This document shows, piece after piece, positions 55,105-64,000 of a stretch of 64,000 nt of DNA. Positions within the stretch are counted from its first letter, which is position 1. Every line of letters begins with the position of its first letter. The translations under genes were made by a program, and so were the position numbers. The DNA is from Corynebacterium urealyticum DSM 7109 (GTDB lineage Bacteria; Actinomycetota; Actinomycetes; Mycobacteriales; Mycobacteriaceae), in contig NC_010545.1 of the NCBI RefSeq assembly GCF_000069945.1, forward strand, positions 2,046,001 to 2,110,000, written 5' to 3'. The notes beneath the pieces were generated by a model. The model saw nothing but the letters and a program-made list of their open reading frames with translations. It made no database searches and was not told the DNA's origin.

Positions 55105-56393
55105 TGAGCGGCGTGACGGTTCCCGCGGTGGAGCACGCCGCCACCGGCGAGATCGTGGAACAGGCGCGTACCTGGTCGGATGCCGGCGAGCACATCTCCG
55201 AACTCGCCGCACAGTGCCGGGGGCTGGGAATGACCGAACCGGAGGTGTGGCAGGGCGCAGCGGCGGACGCGGCACACCACCGGCTGAGCACCGCTCTCAC
55301 GCAGGCGGACTCCACGGGCTGGGCAGCCGGCCTATGCGGCACCTCGACTAGCGGCTACGCCCGGACACTGCAGATCGCCCAGGGGATCCTCAAGGCGCTG
55401 CGCTGGGTTGAGCCCATGATCCACATCGACAGTGCTGGCGTGGCGCACACGGCGATTCCCGCACTTCAGCCCGTCGCCGGAACGCTGACCGGCATCGCGC
55501 AATCCGCGCTCACGCTGGTGCGGACGGTCGACGCTGCGGCTGGTTCCGCCGTCGAGGCACTGGCCTCCCATGTCCGCCCGGTCCCCGTGGTGGGCTGGGG
55601 TGGGGCCGAACCGGGTGGGGCGGCTGTGATGCCCGCCCAGAGCATCAACCTGCCTTATGGCACCGCGACCGTGGTCGGCGATGTGGCCAGCGCAGAGCGG
55701 GTCATCACCCTCGTCGGCGGGGTGGGCTCCCGCGGGGAGGCCGCCAAAGCCAAGCAAGTGCGCTTCGCCCAACAGCTCGCCGGGGAGAAAGTCGCGGTGG
55801 TGTCCTGGAACGGCTACCATGCCCCCAGCAACCTGATCAGCGGTGCCAGCGGGGAGCTCGCCACCACGGGTGGGGCCCGGCTGCGGGCCTTCCAGGACAG
55901 CCTGCGCCGGATCAACCCCGACGCCACATTGCACGTCAGCGGCTATAGCTACGGTTCCGTTGTCGTCGGCCAGGGCGCGGCCGACGGCCACCTCGACGCC
56001 GACCGGGTCACCTTCCTCGGCAGCCCCGGCGTCCCCGTCAACCACGCCAGCGAGCTACGGCTCAACCCCGGCGCGCGGGTCGAGGCCTACACCGAACCCG
56101 GCGACCTCATCGAAAACATCAGCTCCGCCGCCACCCTCGGGAAGCTGGCGTACGACCCCGCCGCCGTGTTGCCGAAGAACCAGGGCATCCACGGAGCCGA
56201 CCCCACCTCCCCACTTTTCGGGGCCGATGACCTCCTGAAGCCGGGCGGCAGTGGCGAGCGTGCTGGCATTTCTCGGCTATTGGAGTACGGGATCGACCGG
56301 GTCGACGACGCGCGGCTGGCCGCTGGCGGAGAGACTGGTTCCCACAGCGCTTATTACAACGATCCGGCGGTGGTGGAAGCCCTGCGCGAATAG
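55104..56393 (+). CDS. WxG-domain alpha/beta hydrolase (DUF1023-like)
   Basis: About 429 residues. The N-terminal 180 residues are helical, with a WxG-type turn PEVWQGAAADAAHHRLSTAL, as in WXG100/PPE-like export domains. A DUF1023 alpha/beta-hydrolase domain follows: VITLVGGVGS, nucleophile elbow LHVSGYSYGSVVVGQ, TFLGSPGVPV, EPGDLIENIS and a probable catalytic His in GSHSAYYND. Starts at ATG 55104 (GGAGG nearby) or GTG 55101, overlapping the previous gene. A secreted lipase, esterase or toxin is possible. No ESX core genes lie in the window. Confidence 0.72.
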   Translation: MSGVTVPAVEHAATGEIVEQARTWSDAGEHISELAAQCRGLGMTEPEVWQGAAADAAHHRLSTALTQADSTGWAAGLCGTSTSGYARTLQIAQGILKALRWVEPMIHIDSAGVAHTAIPALQPVAGTLTGIAQSALTLVRTVDAAAGSAVEALASHVRPVPVVGWGGAEPGGAAVMPAQSINLPYGTATVVGDVASAERVITLVGGVGSRGEAAKAKQVRFAQQLAGEKVAVVSWNGYHAPSNLISGASGELATTGGARLRAFQDSLRRINPDATLHVSGYSYGSVVVGQGAADGHLDADRVTFLGSPGVPVNHASELRLNPGARVEAYTEPGDLIENISSAATLGKLAYDPAAVLPKNQGIHGADPTSPLFGADDLLKPGGSGERAGISRLLEYGIDRVDDARLAAGGETGSHSAYYNDPAVVEALRE

Positions 56394-56465
56394 GCGCCTC
56401 ACCTGGGGATACCCCCTTTTCGCGTTTATTCGCGTCACTGCTTTCTTCGCTGTAGCCTACGAAAG

Positions 56466-57995
56466 ATGAAGACTAACGCTCAGCCGTCCACCCCGGAGGT
56501 CCTGGTCGCCGACGATCCGCGCACCGTCCGGCTTGGCACCCTTGTCAGTTTGATCATTGGCAGCGCTGTGGGCGCCGGCATCTTCGCCATGCCGCAGAAC
56601 ATCGCGCTGGTGGCCTCCCCAGGCGCGGCGATGATCGGCTGGATCATCACCGGCCTCGGCATGCTGTGTGTGGCCTATGTCTTCCAGGCCCTCGCGCAGC
56701 GCAAGCCGCACCTCGACTCGGGCGTGTACAGCTACGTGCGCGCCGGGCTGGGTGACTTCATTGGTTTCGCCTCGGCGTGGGGTTATTGGCTGGGCACGAT
56801 CATCGCCCAGGTGGGCTATGCGACCCTATTCTTCAGCTCGCTGGGCTTCTTCTTCCCCATCTTCGGTGGCGATCACCCCTTCGTTCAGTCCCTCGCGGTC
56901 TCCGCACTGACCTGGACGATCTTCCTGGTGCTCTCGCGCGGCGTGCGCCAGGCGGCGATCATGAACGTGGTCGCCACGGTCGCGAAGATCCTGCCGATCA
57001 TCGCTTTCCTCGTGCTGGTTGCCTTCGTGGGCTTCAAGCCGGAGGTCCTCACAACGGACTTCTGGGGTCAGGCCGCTACGTTTGGTGAGGACGGCAACCA
57101 GGTCAGCACCCTGACCGACCAGGTTAAGGGCATGATGCTCTTCACCGTCTGGGCGTTCATCGGCGTGGAGGGTGCGTCCACCTATTCCAAGCGGGCGCGC
57201 CACCGCAAGGACGTCTCCCTCGCCACCCTGCTGGGCTTCCTCGTCGTCTTCCTGCTGCTGGTGCTCGTCAGCTTCCTGTCCTTCGGCGTGGCCAGCCGCG
57301 AGGAGCTCGCCGCGATGGGCGATAACTCGATGGCGGAGGTCCTGGAACTCGTCGTCGGACCGTGGGGCGCGGGCCTGATCTCCATCGGCCTGTGCATCAG
57401 CGTGCTGGGCGCCTACGTCTCTTGGCAGATGCTGTGCGCCGAGCCGATCATGCTGATGGCCCAGGATGGCCTGCTGCCGAAGTTCGTTGGTAAGACGAAC
57501 CCGAAGGGCGCCCCGGTCACCGCCCAGCTGTTCTCCGCGCTGATCATCCAGGTGTTCATCGTGATCTTCTACCTCAACGAGTCCACGTACTCCACGATGG
57601 TGCAGCTGGCGACCTCGCTCTACTTGCTGCCTTACGTCTTCAGCTCGCTGTACCTGCTGTTCCTGGCCACCCGCGGCGCGGGCATCGCTCACCCGGATGC
57701 CGGCCGCCTGTTCAACCTCTCCGGCCCGGAGATCCCGAAGTCCACCAACCGGATTCACCTCGTACTGGGCGGGGTGGCGTTCATTTACTCGCTGTGGCTG
57801 CTCTACGCCGCCGACCTACGTTTCGTGCTGCTGGGCACGCTGCTGGTGATGCCGGGCATGATCATCTACATCTTCACCCGCATCTCCGCGAACGAGCGGA
57901 TCTTCAATGCCTTCGAGTGGCTCATCGCTGCTATTGTGACTGTTTCTTCTATTGCGGGGCTCTGGCTCATCCTCACCGGGGAGATTGCGCTCTAA
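56466..57995 (+). CDS. APC-family basic amino acid permease/antiporter (LysI/ArcD-like)
   Basis: 509 residues with about twelve transmembrane helices. First-helix motif IGSAVGAGIFAMPQNIA is typical of APA basic amino-acid/polyamine antiporters. FIGVEGASTYSKRARHRKDVSLATLLGF and SVLGAYVSWQMLCAEPIMLMAQDGLLPKFVGKTNPKGAPVTAQL match lysine permease LysI and arginine/ornithine antiporter ArcD. Substrate (lysine, arginine or ornithine) is not decided. No arginine-deiminase genes are nearby. A 12-bp hairpin follows the stop. Confidence 0.83.
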   Translation: MKTNAQPSTPEVLVADDPRTVRLGTLVSLIIGSAVGAGIFAMPQNIALVASPGAAMIGWIITGLGMLCVAYVFQALAQRKPHLDSGVYSYVRAGLGDFIGFASAWGYWLGTIIAQVGYATLFFSSLGFFFPIFGGDHPFVQSLAVSALTWTIFLVLSRGVRQAAIMNVVATVAKILPIIAFLVLVAFVGFKPEVLTTDFWGQAATFGEDGNQVSTLTDQVKGMMLFTVWAFIGVEGASTYSKRARHRKDVSLATLLGFLVVFLLLVLVSFLSFGVASREELAAMGDNSMAEVLELVVGPWGAGLISIGLCISVLGAYVSWQMLCAEPIMLMAQDGLLPKFVGKTNPKGAPVTAQLFSALIIQVFIVIFYLNESTYSTMVQLATSLYLLPYVFSSLYLLFLATRGAGIAHPDAGRLFNLSGPEIPKSTNRIHLVLGGVAFIYSLWLLYAADLRFVLLGTLLVMPGMIIYIFTRISANERIFNAFEWLIAAIVTVSSIAGLWLILTGEIAL

Positions 57996-58011
57996 ACCGC
58001 CAATAATGAAC

Positions 58012-58049
58012 TTCAGGCCCGCTACCCCAAGGTAGGGAGCGGGCCTGAA
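58012..58049. terminator. Bidirectional hairpin between permease and hspR
   Basis: TTCAGGCCCGCT (58012-58023) pairs perfectly with AGCGGGCCTGAA (58038-58049); an alternative small stem CTACC/GGTAG lies in the loop. Placed between the convergent permease and hspR genes. No T-run on either side. Confidence 0.65.
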
Positions 58050-58081
58050 ACGTCTCACTGGCAGGCTGGCTAGCCATACCG

Positions 58082-58540
58082 CTAGCGCTTGCGCCGCTGC
58101 TCCCACAGCACCACCGCGGTGGAGCGCGGCACGTGCACGATCTCGCCGCGGCTGCGGCCCCGCGATTCGCCGCGCGCATTGGCCAGCTGCTGGCGCAGCA
58201 CCGCGTTTTCCTGCTGTGCAGCCTGCAACCGTTCCTCCAGCTCGATGATGCGCTGGATGCCCGCGAGGTTCACGCCCTCCTCGTGGGAGAGCCGCTGGAT
58301 CTCCAGCAGCTGGGCGATATCGTCCCGGGAATAGCGCCGCCCGCCGCCACGGGTGCGCTGTGGGGTGACCAACCCCATGCGGTCGTAGGTGCGCAGGGTT
58401 TGGGCGTGCATGCCGGTGATCTCGGCGGCCACGGAGATCACGAAGACCTCCTGCTCCTCCCCCTTGCTTCTGACCCCGGCCGTACCGGCCTCCGGCCCGG
58501 CCTGCTCGTTCGGGCCCTGCTTCTTGCTTGCCTCAGACAT
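58082..58540 (-). CDS. hspR: Heat-shock repressor HspR (MerR family)
   Basis: 152 residues. An acidic N-terminal extension is followed by the MerR-type winged-helix domain (VFVISVAAEITGMHAQTLRTYDRMGLVTPQRTRGGGRRYSRDDIAQL) and a coiled-coil (IQRIIELEERLQAAQQENAVLRQQL). It binds HAIR elements and represses dnaK, clpB and often its own operon, with DnaK as co-repressor in actinobacteria. Follows dnaJ by 26 bp in the same operon. The HAIR boxes of clpB and a weaker one before dnaJ are in this window. Confidence 0.93.
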   Translation of the reverse strand: MSEASKKQGPNEQAGPEAGTAGVRSKGEEQEVFVISVAAEITGMHAQTLRTYDRMGLVTPQRTRGGGRRYSRDDIAQLLEIQRLSHEEGVNLAGIQRIIELEERLQAAQQENAVLRQQLANARGESRGRSRGEIVHVPRSTAVVLWEQRRKR

Positions 58541-58566
58541 TGGCTTTCACCTCCACTTCCTGGCTC

Positions 58567-59772
58567 TTAGTCCCGACCGGCCCAGTTGGCACGAGGGTCG
58601 AAGCCGGAGCGCTTCTCCTCTTCGGCGTAACTGCGCAGGGCGCTCATCGCGCCTTCGTCGAGGTTGCTCGGAATCTCCACCTTTACGGTGACCAGCAGGT
58701 CGCCGCTGTTGCCGTTGCGTTTGTGGACGCCGCGTCCCCGCACCCGGAGGGTCGTGCCGTCCGCGGTGCCCTGTGGGATGCGGACGCGCACCTTCGAGTC
58801 CAGGGTCGGGACGGTGACCGCCCCACCGAGGACGAGTTCGGTGTAGCTGACCGGGACGGTGAGCTGCAGGTCGTCGCCGCTTCGGGTGAAGACCTTGTCG
58901 GGCTTAACGTGGACGGTGACGAAGAGGTCGCCGGAGGGCTTGCCACGTTCGCCCGCGGCACCCTGACCTGCCAGGCGGACCTTCTGCCCGTCGACCACGC
59001 CGGCTGGGACGCGGACGGTGATGGTGCGCGGGCGGTGCTGCTGGCCGGTGCCGGAGCAGTCCGGGCACGGGTCCTCGATGCGGGTGCCGGTGCCGGAGCA
59101 GTCCGGGCAAGGCCGGGAGAATCCGAACGCGCCCCGGTCCTCGGAGACCAGCCCGTTGCCGCTACAGGTCCCGCAGGTGCGCGGGCTGGTGCCAGGCTTC
59201 GCGCCAGAGCCGTGGCAGTTGGTGCAGGGGGCCGCGCTGGTGAGCCGGATGGGCACGGTCACGCCCTTGGTGGCTTCCCGGAATTCGAGGGTGATCTCGG
59301 TTTCTACGTCCGCGCCCCGGCTGCGTTTGCGCTGGCGCCGCCCGCCACCGCCGCTGAAGCTGCTAAAGCCGCCGCCTCCGCCGCCGCTTGCACCACCGAA
59401 GACGTCGCCGAAGATGTCCGAGATGTTGAATTCCTCGCCCATCCCGGTGCCACCGCTAAAGCCGCTGAATCGGCCGCCGCCGCCGAAGCCGCTAAAGCCG
59501 CCTGGGGCACCGCTAAAGCCGCCACCCATGCCGCCGGAGGCGACCATGGACTTCAGCTCGTCGTATTCCTTGCGCTTCTCCTTATCACCCACGACGGAGT
59601 AGGCCTCGGAGGCTGCCTTAAAGCGGTTCTCGGCCGCGGTATCCCCAGGGTGTTTATCCGGGTGGTTGTCCCGCGCGATCTTGCGGTAGGCCTTCTTAAT
59701 CTCCTCAGCGCTGGCGCTTTCACTCACGCCGAGGTCTTTGTAATAATCCTTGTCTATCCATTCACGGTTCAT
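58567..59772 (-). CDS. dnaJ: Chaperone DnaJ (Hsp40)
   Basis: Stimulates DnaK ATPase and delivers clients. 401 residues: J domain with the HPD motif (DNHPDKHPG), a long Gly/Phe-rich segment, four zinc-finger repeats ([32 protein letters not shown]), then the client-binding domain. All CxxCxGxG repeats are intact. Co-transcribed with hspR. It is not next to grpE here, unlike in C. glutamicum, being separated by about 3.1 kb with a conserved unknown gene and ald. A HAIR-like box lies upstream. Confidence 0.95.
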   Translation of the reverse strand: MNREWIDKDYYKDLGVSESASAEEIKKAYRKIARDNHPDKHPGDTAAENRFKAASEAYSVVGDKEKRKEYDELKSMVASGGMGGGFSGAPGGFSGFGGGGRFSGFSGGTGMGEEFNISDIFGDVFGGASGGGGGGFSSFSGGGGRRQRKRSRGADVETEITLEFREATKGVTVPIRLTSAAPCTNCHGSGAKPGTSPRTCGTCSGNGLVSEDRGAFGFSRPCPDCSGTGTRIEDPCPDCSGTGQQHRPRTITVRVPAGVVDGQKVRLAGQGAAGERGKPSGDLFVTVHVKPDKVFTRSGDDLQLTVPVSYTELVLGGAVTVPTLDSKVRVRIPQGTADGTTLRVRGRGVHKRNGNSGDLLVTVKVEIPSNLDEGAMSALRSYAEEEKRSGFDPRANWAGRD

Positions 59773-59868
59773 TGTCTTCTGCCTTCGTTCTAATCTGCTG
59801 TTTTCTAAATTTTTGCGGTTATGGGCGGTGCCGTTTGGAGCTGCTCAGGGCACGCCACGGAACTCAAC

Positions 59869-59889
59869 CTTGAGTCTACCGCGCTGAAC
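59869..59889 (-). promoter_or_regulatory. HAIR-like element upstream of dnaJ-hspR
   Basis: CTTGAGT-N7-GCTGAAC (59869-59889): the left half is perfect, the right half matches four of seven positions of ACTCAAG. On the minus strand a -10-like TAGACT lies in the site. Just before it is ACTCAACC, so an ACTCAA-CC-TTGAGT palindrome (59862-59875) is also formed. Position about 100 bp upstream of dnaJ fits an HspR autoregulatory site. Confidence 0.6.
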
Positions 59890-59976
59890 TTTGCGCTTCC
59901 ATTCTGCCTCAACGATTCTGCGGGCAAAGTATTCCTTCTTCTGGGGTTTTCCGCCCGAACGGTTAGGCTGGAGGCT

Positions 59977-60948
59977 ATGACCCCTCGGAAGCCCAATTGG
60001 TTTGAACGGCTCTTCGGCCAGCCTGCCGCCGCCAGCGGTGCGGACAGCACCCCGGTTCAGCAGCCCGATACCGCACCTTCCCCGGACGCCGCGAGCCTCA
60101 ACGGCGAGACGGATGGCTCCCCCGCGGCCCCGCAGGATAACGTCCCGCAGGCCCCCTCCGAGATCCCGGTCTCCCAGATGCGCGATGCAGATTTTTATGC
60201 CGCGATGCGCGTGCGCCTGGCCCCGGTGAAGAAGGAGCTGGGCGTGGCACCGAAGGGTGCTTTCCAGTTCGATAAGGACTCCCCCGTCCGCCCCTACGCC
60301 GATGACCTCATCGTGCGCCTCTGCCTGGACCGCCCCGGCGGGATTCGAGCGCTCACGGAGCGCGACCTCGATGACCGCGGCCTGGTGGAACATCTCTACC
60401 GCATGGGCTACCGGAACCTATGGCAGGACCTCATTGAGTCCGACCTGCACTTCCGGGAGGTGCGTTCGGATTCGGGCGTGCTGCCTCACGATGGCGGGCA
60501 GGACCCGGAGATGGTGTGGTGCATCGAGTCCAGCTCCTACTATGCCGGCTCCGCCCCGCTGTTCCTGGAAGAGCTTTTCGCCCGCTATCGCCCTGATGTG
60601 GACTTGAGCTCGGGCATCATTTTCGCCAGCCCTCACCGCCACCTGACACTGGCGCGCGAGGTCACCAATGGCAACGACCTCATGGGCTCGATCGGACTGA
60701 TGGCGACGATGGCGGCGGAGCAGTACAGCTCGAAGCCGGGCCAGATCAGCCCGCGGCTGCACCTGCTGCACATGGGTGAAGTCACCACGTTCACGGACGT
60801 CGTGTGGGGCGATAAGGATCGCCAGGTGGAGATCCAAGTCAAGCCCACCCCCTATCTGATGGGCCGGATTAGCGATGGCCTGGACGGCGATGGCGGTTTC
60901 GGCTTCGGTGGCCCGGGCGACCCGGGCCCAGGCGGGCCAGGTCTCTAG
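59977..60948 (+). CDS. Conserved hypothetical protein with C-terminal Gly/Pro tail
   Basis: About 323 residues, no family recognised. N-terminal 65 residues are Ala/Pro/Asp-rich linker; the rest is a folded domain with PVRPYADDLIVRLCLDRPGGIRALTERDLDDRGLVEHLYRMGYRNLWQDLIESDL and HDGGQDPEMVWCIESSSYYAGSAPLFLEEL, ending in GFGGPGDPGPGGPGL. No signal peptide. ATG at 59977 has GGAG just before it; longer in-frame reading upstream is unlikely. It stands divergent from dnaJ and interrupts the expected dnaK-grpE-dnaJ-hspR order together with ald. Confidence 0.68.
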   Translation: MTPRKPNWFERLFGQPAAASGADSTPVQQPDTAPSPDAASLNGETDGSPAAPQDNVPQAPSEIPVSQMRDADFYAAMRVRLAPVKKELGVAPKGAFQFDKDSPVRPYADDLIVRLCLDRPGGIRALTERDLDDRGLVEHLYRMGYRNLWQDLIESDLHFREVRSDSGVLPHDGGQDPEMVWCIESSSYYAGSAPLFLEELFARYRPDVDLSSGIIFASPHRHLTLAREVTNGNDLMGSIGLMATMAAEQYSSKPGQISPRLHLLHMGEVTTFTDVVWGDKDRQVEIQVKPTPYLMGRISDGLDGDGGFGFGGPGDPGPGGPGL

Positions 60949-61027
60949 CACCAAACCCCAGGCCTGCCGGTGGTGCACAGAAAACTAGGCGCCCCGCGCG
61001 CAGCACCCCGTCCGACCCAAGTAAATC

Positions 61028-61064
61028 AGAAACGCGAAAGGCCCCGCCCAACGGCGGGGGCCTT
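61028..61064 (-). terminator. Terminator after ald
   Basis: AAGGCCCCGCC (61038-61048), 4-nt loop, GGCGGGGGCCTT (61053-61064), 11 bp with one bulged G. On the minus strand the tail reads CTTTCGCGTTTC, a poor but T-rich tail. Confidence 0.7.
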
Positions 61065-61095
61065 CCTTCGAGCCAAGGGCTCTAGCAAAACCGAC

Positions 61096-62616
61096 CTAGA
61101 ACAGGCCCGTGGCGTTCTCCGAGTAGGAGACGAGCAGGTTCTTGGTGTGCTGGTAGTGAGACAGCATCATCAGGTGGTTCTCGCGGCCAATACCGGACTC
61201 CTTGTAGCCACCGAACGCGGCGTGAGCTGGGTAATTGTGGTACTGGTTCACCCACACGCGACCCGCCTGGATGTCACGGCCGGCACGGTAGGCGATGTTG
61301 CCGCTACGGGCCCACACGCCGGCGCCCAGGCCGTAGTTCGTGTCGTTAGCGATACGGATGGCCTCGTCGTAGTCCTTGAAGGTCACCACGGACAGCACCG
61401 GGCCGAAGATCTCCTCCTGGAAGATCCGCATGTCATTGGTGCCCTTAAAGACGGTCGGCTCGATGTAGTAGCCGTTCTCCAGCCCCTCGATCTTGTTGAC
61501 GTTACCGCCGGTGAGGGTTTCGGCCCCCTCCTTCGGACCGATCTCCAGGTAGGAGCAGATTTTGTCCATCTGCTCACGGGAGGCCTGCGCACCCATCTGG
61601 GTTTCGGTGTCCAGCGGGTTGCCCTTCTTGATGGCGTTCACGCGCTTCACGCCGAGCTCGAGGAACTCGTCAGCAATGGACTCGTGGACCAGCGCGCGGG
61701 ACGGGCAGGTGCAGACCTCTCCCTGATTCAGGGCAAACATCGCGAAGCCCTCGAGAGCCTTATCGAAGAATGCGTCCTTCTTATCCATAATGTCCGGGAA
61801 GAACAGGGATGGGGACTTGCCACCCAGCTCCAGGGTGACGGGGATGATCCGCTCGGCTGCGACCTTGTTGATGATGCGGCCGACCTCGGTGGAGCCGGTG
61901 AAGGCGATCTTGGCGATGCGCTTGGAGCCGGACAGGGCAGCACCGGCTTCCGAGCCGAGTCCGTTAACGATATTCAGGACGCCATCAGGCAGCAGGTCTG
62001 CGATCTTTTCGACCAAGTACAGCAGGGAGGCCGGGGTCTGCTCCGCCGGCTTCAGGACGATGGCGTTACCGGCAGCCAACGCCGGTGCGATCTTCCAGGC
62101 GGCCATGAGGATTGGGAAGTTCCATGGGATGATCTGCCCCACGACACCCAGTGGCTCGTTGAAGTGATAGGCGACGGTGTCGTCGTCGATCTGGGAGAGC
62201 CTTCCCTCCTGGGCGCGCAGGGCACCGGCGAAGTAGCGGAAGTGGTCGACGGCCAGGGGAATGTCTGCGGCGAGGGTTTCGCGGACTGCCTTACCGTTAT
62301 CCCAGGTATCCGCGACGGCGATTTCCTCGAGGTTCTCCTCGATACGGTCGGCGATGCGGTGCAGGATCAGGGCACGCTCGGCTGGGGAGGTCTTGCCCCA
62401 GGCTGGCGCTGCCTTGTGCGCCGCGTCGAGCGCGAGCTCGATGTCTGCAGCCTTGCCGCGGGCCACCTGACAAAACACTTCACCGGTGACGGGGGTGACA
62501 TTGTCCAGGTACTCACCATCGACTGGCGGGATCCACTCGCCGCCGATGAAGTTGTCGTAACGCTCACGGAAGTTGACGATCGAACCTTCGGTCCCTGGGT
62601 TCGCATAAATAGTCAT
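61096..62616 (-). CDS. ald: NAD-dependent (acet)aldehyde dehydrogenase
   Basis: Oxidises aldehyde to carboxylic acid, in C. glutamicum acetaldehyde to acetate during ethanol use. 506 residues, the length of corynebacterial Ald. Visible: [21 protein letters not shown] cofactor segment, [10 protein letters not shown] with the catalytic Glu, [18 protein letters not shown] with catalytic Cys. N-terminal start [16 protein letters not shown]. It precedes no alcohol dehydrogenase in the window. It sits between grpE and dnaJ, an order unlike C. glutamicum. Confidence 0.9.
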   Translation of the reverse strand: MTIYANPGTEGSIVNFRERYDNFIGGEWIPPVDGEYLDNVTPVTGEVFCQVARGKAADIELALDAAHKAAPAWGKTSPAERALILHRIADRIEENLEEIAVADTWDNGKAVRETLAADIPLAVDHFRYFAGALRAQEGRLSQIDDDTVAYHFNEPLGVVGQIIPWNFPILMAAWKIAPALAAGNAIVLKPAEQTPASLLYLVEKIADLLPDGVLNIVNGLGSEAGAALSGSKRIAKIAFTGSTEVGRIINKVAAERIIPVTLELGGKSPSLFFPDIMDKKDAFFDKALEGFAMFALNQGEVCTCPSRALVHESIADEFLELGVKRVNAIKKGNPLDTETQMGAQASREQMDKICSYLEIGPKEGAETLTGGNVNKIEGLENGYYIEPTVFKGTNDMRIFQEEIFGPVLSVVTFKDYDEAIRIANDTNYGLGAGVWARSGNIAYRAGRDIQAGRVWVNQYHNYPAHAAFGGYKESGIGRENHLMMLSHYQHTKNLLVSYSENATGLF

Positions 62617-62868
62617 GTACTGCCCTTTCTGGTTGAGCTCAGATGAGCTTGTGAGACACTTTACATTTGGACAGCAAAGTATGCCACTGTTTTTCTTCCC
62701 TTTTCGCGTTTTCCCTTAATCGATCAACCTCGCCCCAGCTCCCACCCTTAGTTCACCCTCCCTTATAAAGCCTTGATTCACCACCGGAACACCGTCGCAG
62801 GAGAGGAGTTTTATTAGAGCCGTGAGGCTGCTTTGGCGCTGGCCGAAGTAGATCCGGACCATAGACAG
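62617..62868. other. Intergenic region between grpE and ald, no gene seen
   Basis: About 250 bp holding the ald promoter. On the minus strand there is ACTTTGCTGTCC, which only partly resembles a RamB-type AAACTTTGCAAA, and no certain -10. I see no small gene. A TTTCGCGTTT stretch at about 62702 matches sequences at other gene ends in the window. Confidence 0.45.
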
Positions 62869-62904
62869 CAAAAGACCCGGCCCCCGAATGAGTGCCGGGT
62901 CTTA
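62869..62904 (-). terminator. Terminator after grpE
   Basis: AAGACCCGGC (62873-62882) pairs with GCCGGGTCTT (62895-62904); on the minus strand the stem is followed by TTTT. It ends the dnaK-grpE transcript only 12 bp after grpE, so dnaJ-hspR cannot be part of that unit by simple read-through. Confidence 0.85.
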
Positions 62905-62915
62905 TACCGCGGTTA

Positions 62916-63578
62916 TTACTGCGGATCCGCGATGACAACCATCGCGTGGCGGAGCACTCGCTCCCCCATGCGGTAGCCCTTGCGGAGCACGGTACCGACA
63001 GCCTTCTCGTCGCCAGAGGACATGTCCTGCACGGCCTCGTGAAGCTCCGGGTCGAAAGCATCACCCTCGGCGCCGAAGACCTCAACCTTGGCCCCGCGCA
63101 GAACCGTGTTCAGCTTGTCGGACATCGCCTTGAGCGGCCCGGTCAGGTCGCCGTGCTCGGCGGCCAGATCCAGGTCGTCCAGGATCGGCAGGAGGTCCGT
63201 GGCCAGGCCAGCCTTGGCTGCCTCCACCGCTGCCTCCCGGTCGCGTTCAGCGCGGCGACGGTAGTTGGCGTACTCGGCGGTGACCCGCTTCAGATCCTCG
63301 GTGCGCTCAGCCAGCTCAGCCTCGGCCGGGTTGGCGGCAGCCTCCGGGTCCAACGAAGGATCGACCGTCTCGTCGCCGTCGGCCAGGTCGGCCGCAGCGT
63401 CGTCGGCTGCTACCTCGGCGGCGTCGCGCTGGGCGTCCTCCTGGGCCTTCACGGCCGCTTCGGGGGATTCGCCCGGCACCTCGCCGGCATTGTCGACGGC
63501 CGCATCCGCCTCTGGGTCAGTGACCGCCGGATCACCTGGGTTATCCGGCATCTCGCCGGAGGTGTGTGCGTTCGTCAT
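62916..63578 (-). CDS. grpE: Nucleotide exchange factor GrpE
   Basis: Releases ADP from DnaK. 220 residues: an acidic, Ala/Pro-rich N-terminus ([28 protein letters not shown]), a long helix containing [47 protein letters not shown], and a beta domain with [14 protein letters not shown] and the end [24 protein letters not shown]. Start shares one base with the dnaK stop (TAATG), so they are coupled. A terminator follows at 12 bp. Confidence 0.96.
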   Translation of the reverse strand: MTNAHTSGEMPDNPGDPAVTDPEADAAVDNAGEVPGESPEAAVKAQEDAQRDAAEVAADDAAADLADGDETVDPSLDPEAAANPAEAELAERTEDLKRVTAEYANYRRRAERDREAAVEAAKAGLATDLLPILDDLDLAAEHGDLTGPLKAMSDKLNTVLRGAKVEVFGAEGDAFDPELHEAVQDMSSGDEKAVGTVLRKGYRMGERVLRHAMVVIADPQ

Positions 63579-64000
63579 TACTTCTTCTCATCCTCGCTGT
63601 CGTCCTCGTCGACAACCTCAGCGTCGACGACGTTCGGATCCTCGGAGCCTGCATCCTCAGCGCCGCCTGCCTCGCCAGCCTGGGCTGCCTCGGACTCGTA
63701 GATGGCCTTACCCATCTCCTGGGACTCCGCGGAGAGCTTCTCCATGGCGTCCTTGATGGCCTCGATATCCTCACCCTTCAGGGCCTCGTCGACAGCCTTG
63801 GCTGCCTCCTCGACCTTGTTCTGGATGTCCTCGGAGACCTTGTCCTTGTTGTCCTCGACGAACTTGCGGGTCTGGTAGACGGTGGACTCTGCGGAGTTAC
63901 GGACTTCCTGCTCCTCGCGGCGCTTCTTGTCCTCCTCAGCGTGAGCCTCGGCGTCCTTGATCATCTGGTCGATCTCGTCCTGGGAGAGGCCGGAGCCATC
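63578..64000 (-). CDS. dnaK: Chaperone DnaK (Hsp70), C-terminal end
   Basis: Only the last 140 residues are in the window; the rest lies beyond the right edge. Sequence from [38 protein letters not shown] is the helical lid, ending with the disordered tail [28 protein letters not shown] typical of actinobacterial DnaK. The gene start and HAIR-controlled promoter are not visible here. Confidence 0.96.
   Translation of the reverse strand, partial: DGSGLSQDEIDQMIKDAEAHAEEDKKRREEQEVRNSAESTVYQTRKFVEDNKDKVSEDIQNKVEEAAKAVDEALKGEDIEAIKDAMEKLSAESQEMGKAIYESEAAQAGEAGGAEDAGSEDPNVVDAEVVDEDDSEDEKK

Noticed and set aside
56412..56427. TTTCGCGTTT, also near 33705, 61030 and 62702, as a protein-binding motif
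   Set aside because: At 56412 and 61030 it follows short GC hairpins at gene ends, so it is better explained as a T-rich terminator tail.

Overview
The window looks like chromosomal DNA of a urease-positive, high-GC Corynebacterium. Four things support this. There is a complete ureABC-EFGD cluster. The order of housekeeping genes (purT, purA, a DUF3151 gene, fda, pyrE, clpB, dnaJ-hspR, ald, grpE-dnaK) resembles the order I know from C. glutamicum. HspR/HAIR boxes with a sigma-H-like promoter precede clpB, and an McbR-type operator precedes metE. The genus is fairly secure. The species cannot be fixed from sequence reading alone; a C. urealyticum-like species is an inference.

Layout. 1-6.3 kb: the 5' part of purT, a Tat-secreted Rieske lipoprotein, a three-gene ECF vitamin-type transporter, and divergent metE with a long, apparently structured leader. 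6.3-12.5 kb: a secreted TAP-like peptidase, a nucleoside hydrolase, a YibE/F membrane protein and a carnitine/choline acyltransferase homologue. 12.5-18.3 kb: the urease operon, with leader hairpins and an internal terminator-like hairpin between ureC and ureE. 18.3-19.1 kb: a cueP-like copper lipoprotein set between 24-bp direct repeats. 19.1-31.2 kb: mostly housekeeping and transport genes (purA, gltS, an FUSC-type protein, fda, a GH76-like enzyme, an rRNA/tRNA methyltransferase, a YhhN protein, pyrE, an EamA transporter). 31.4-38 kb: an unknown anchored protein and the glycine cleavage genes gcvP-gcvT-gcvH. 38.2-42.8 kb: a type III restriction-modification pair.

43-48 kb holds two tandem 2-hydroxyacid dehydrogenases, a short-chain dehydrogenase, and a tight three-gene operon. 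In that operon a rhodanese homologue has lost its catalytic Cys and an EIIA-Glc homologue has lost its phosphorylated His; a small membrane protein follows. 48-57 kb: a YQQG-repeat membrane protein, clpB, a degenerate flavohaemoprotein-like protein, a nitrilase, a two-gene WxG/DUF1023 module and a basic amino-acid permease. 58-64 kb: hspR and dnaJ, separated from grpE-dnaK by a conserved unknown gene and ald.

The most unusual items are the pseudo-rhodanese/pseudo-EIIA operon, the structured metE leader, the ECF ATPase whose two fused halves are degenerate in complementary ways, the direct-repeat-bounded cueP, and the acyltransferase. No tRNA, rRNA, transposase or CRISPR array was found. All calls come from reading the sequence; no database search was run.
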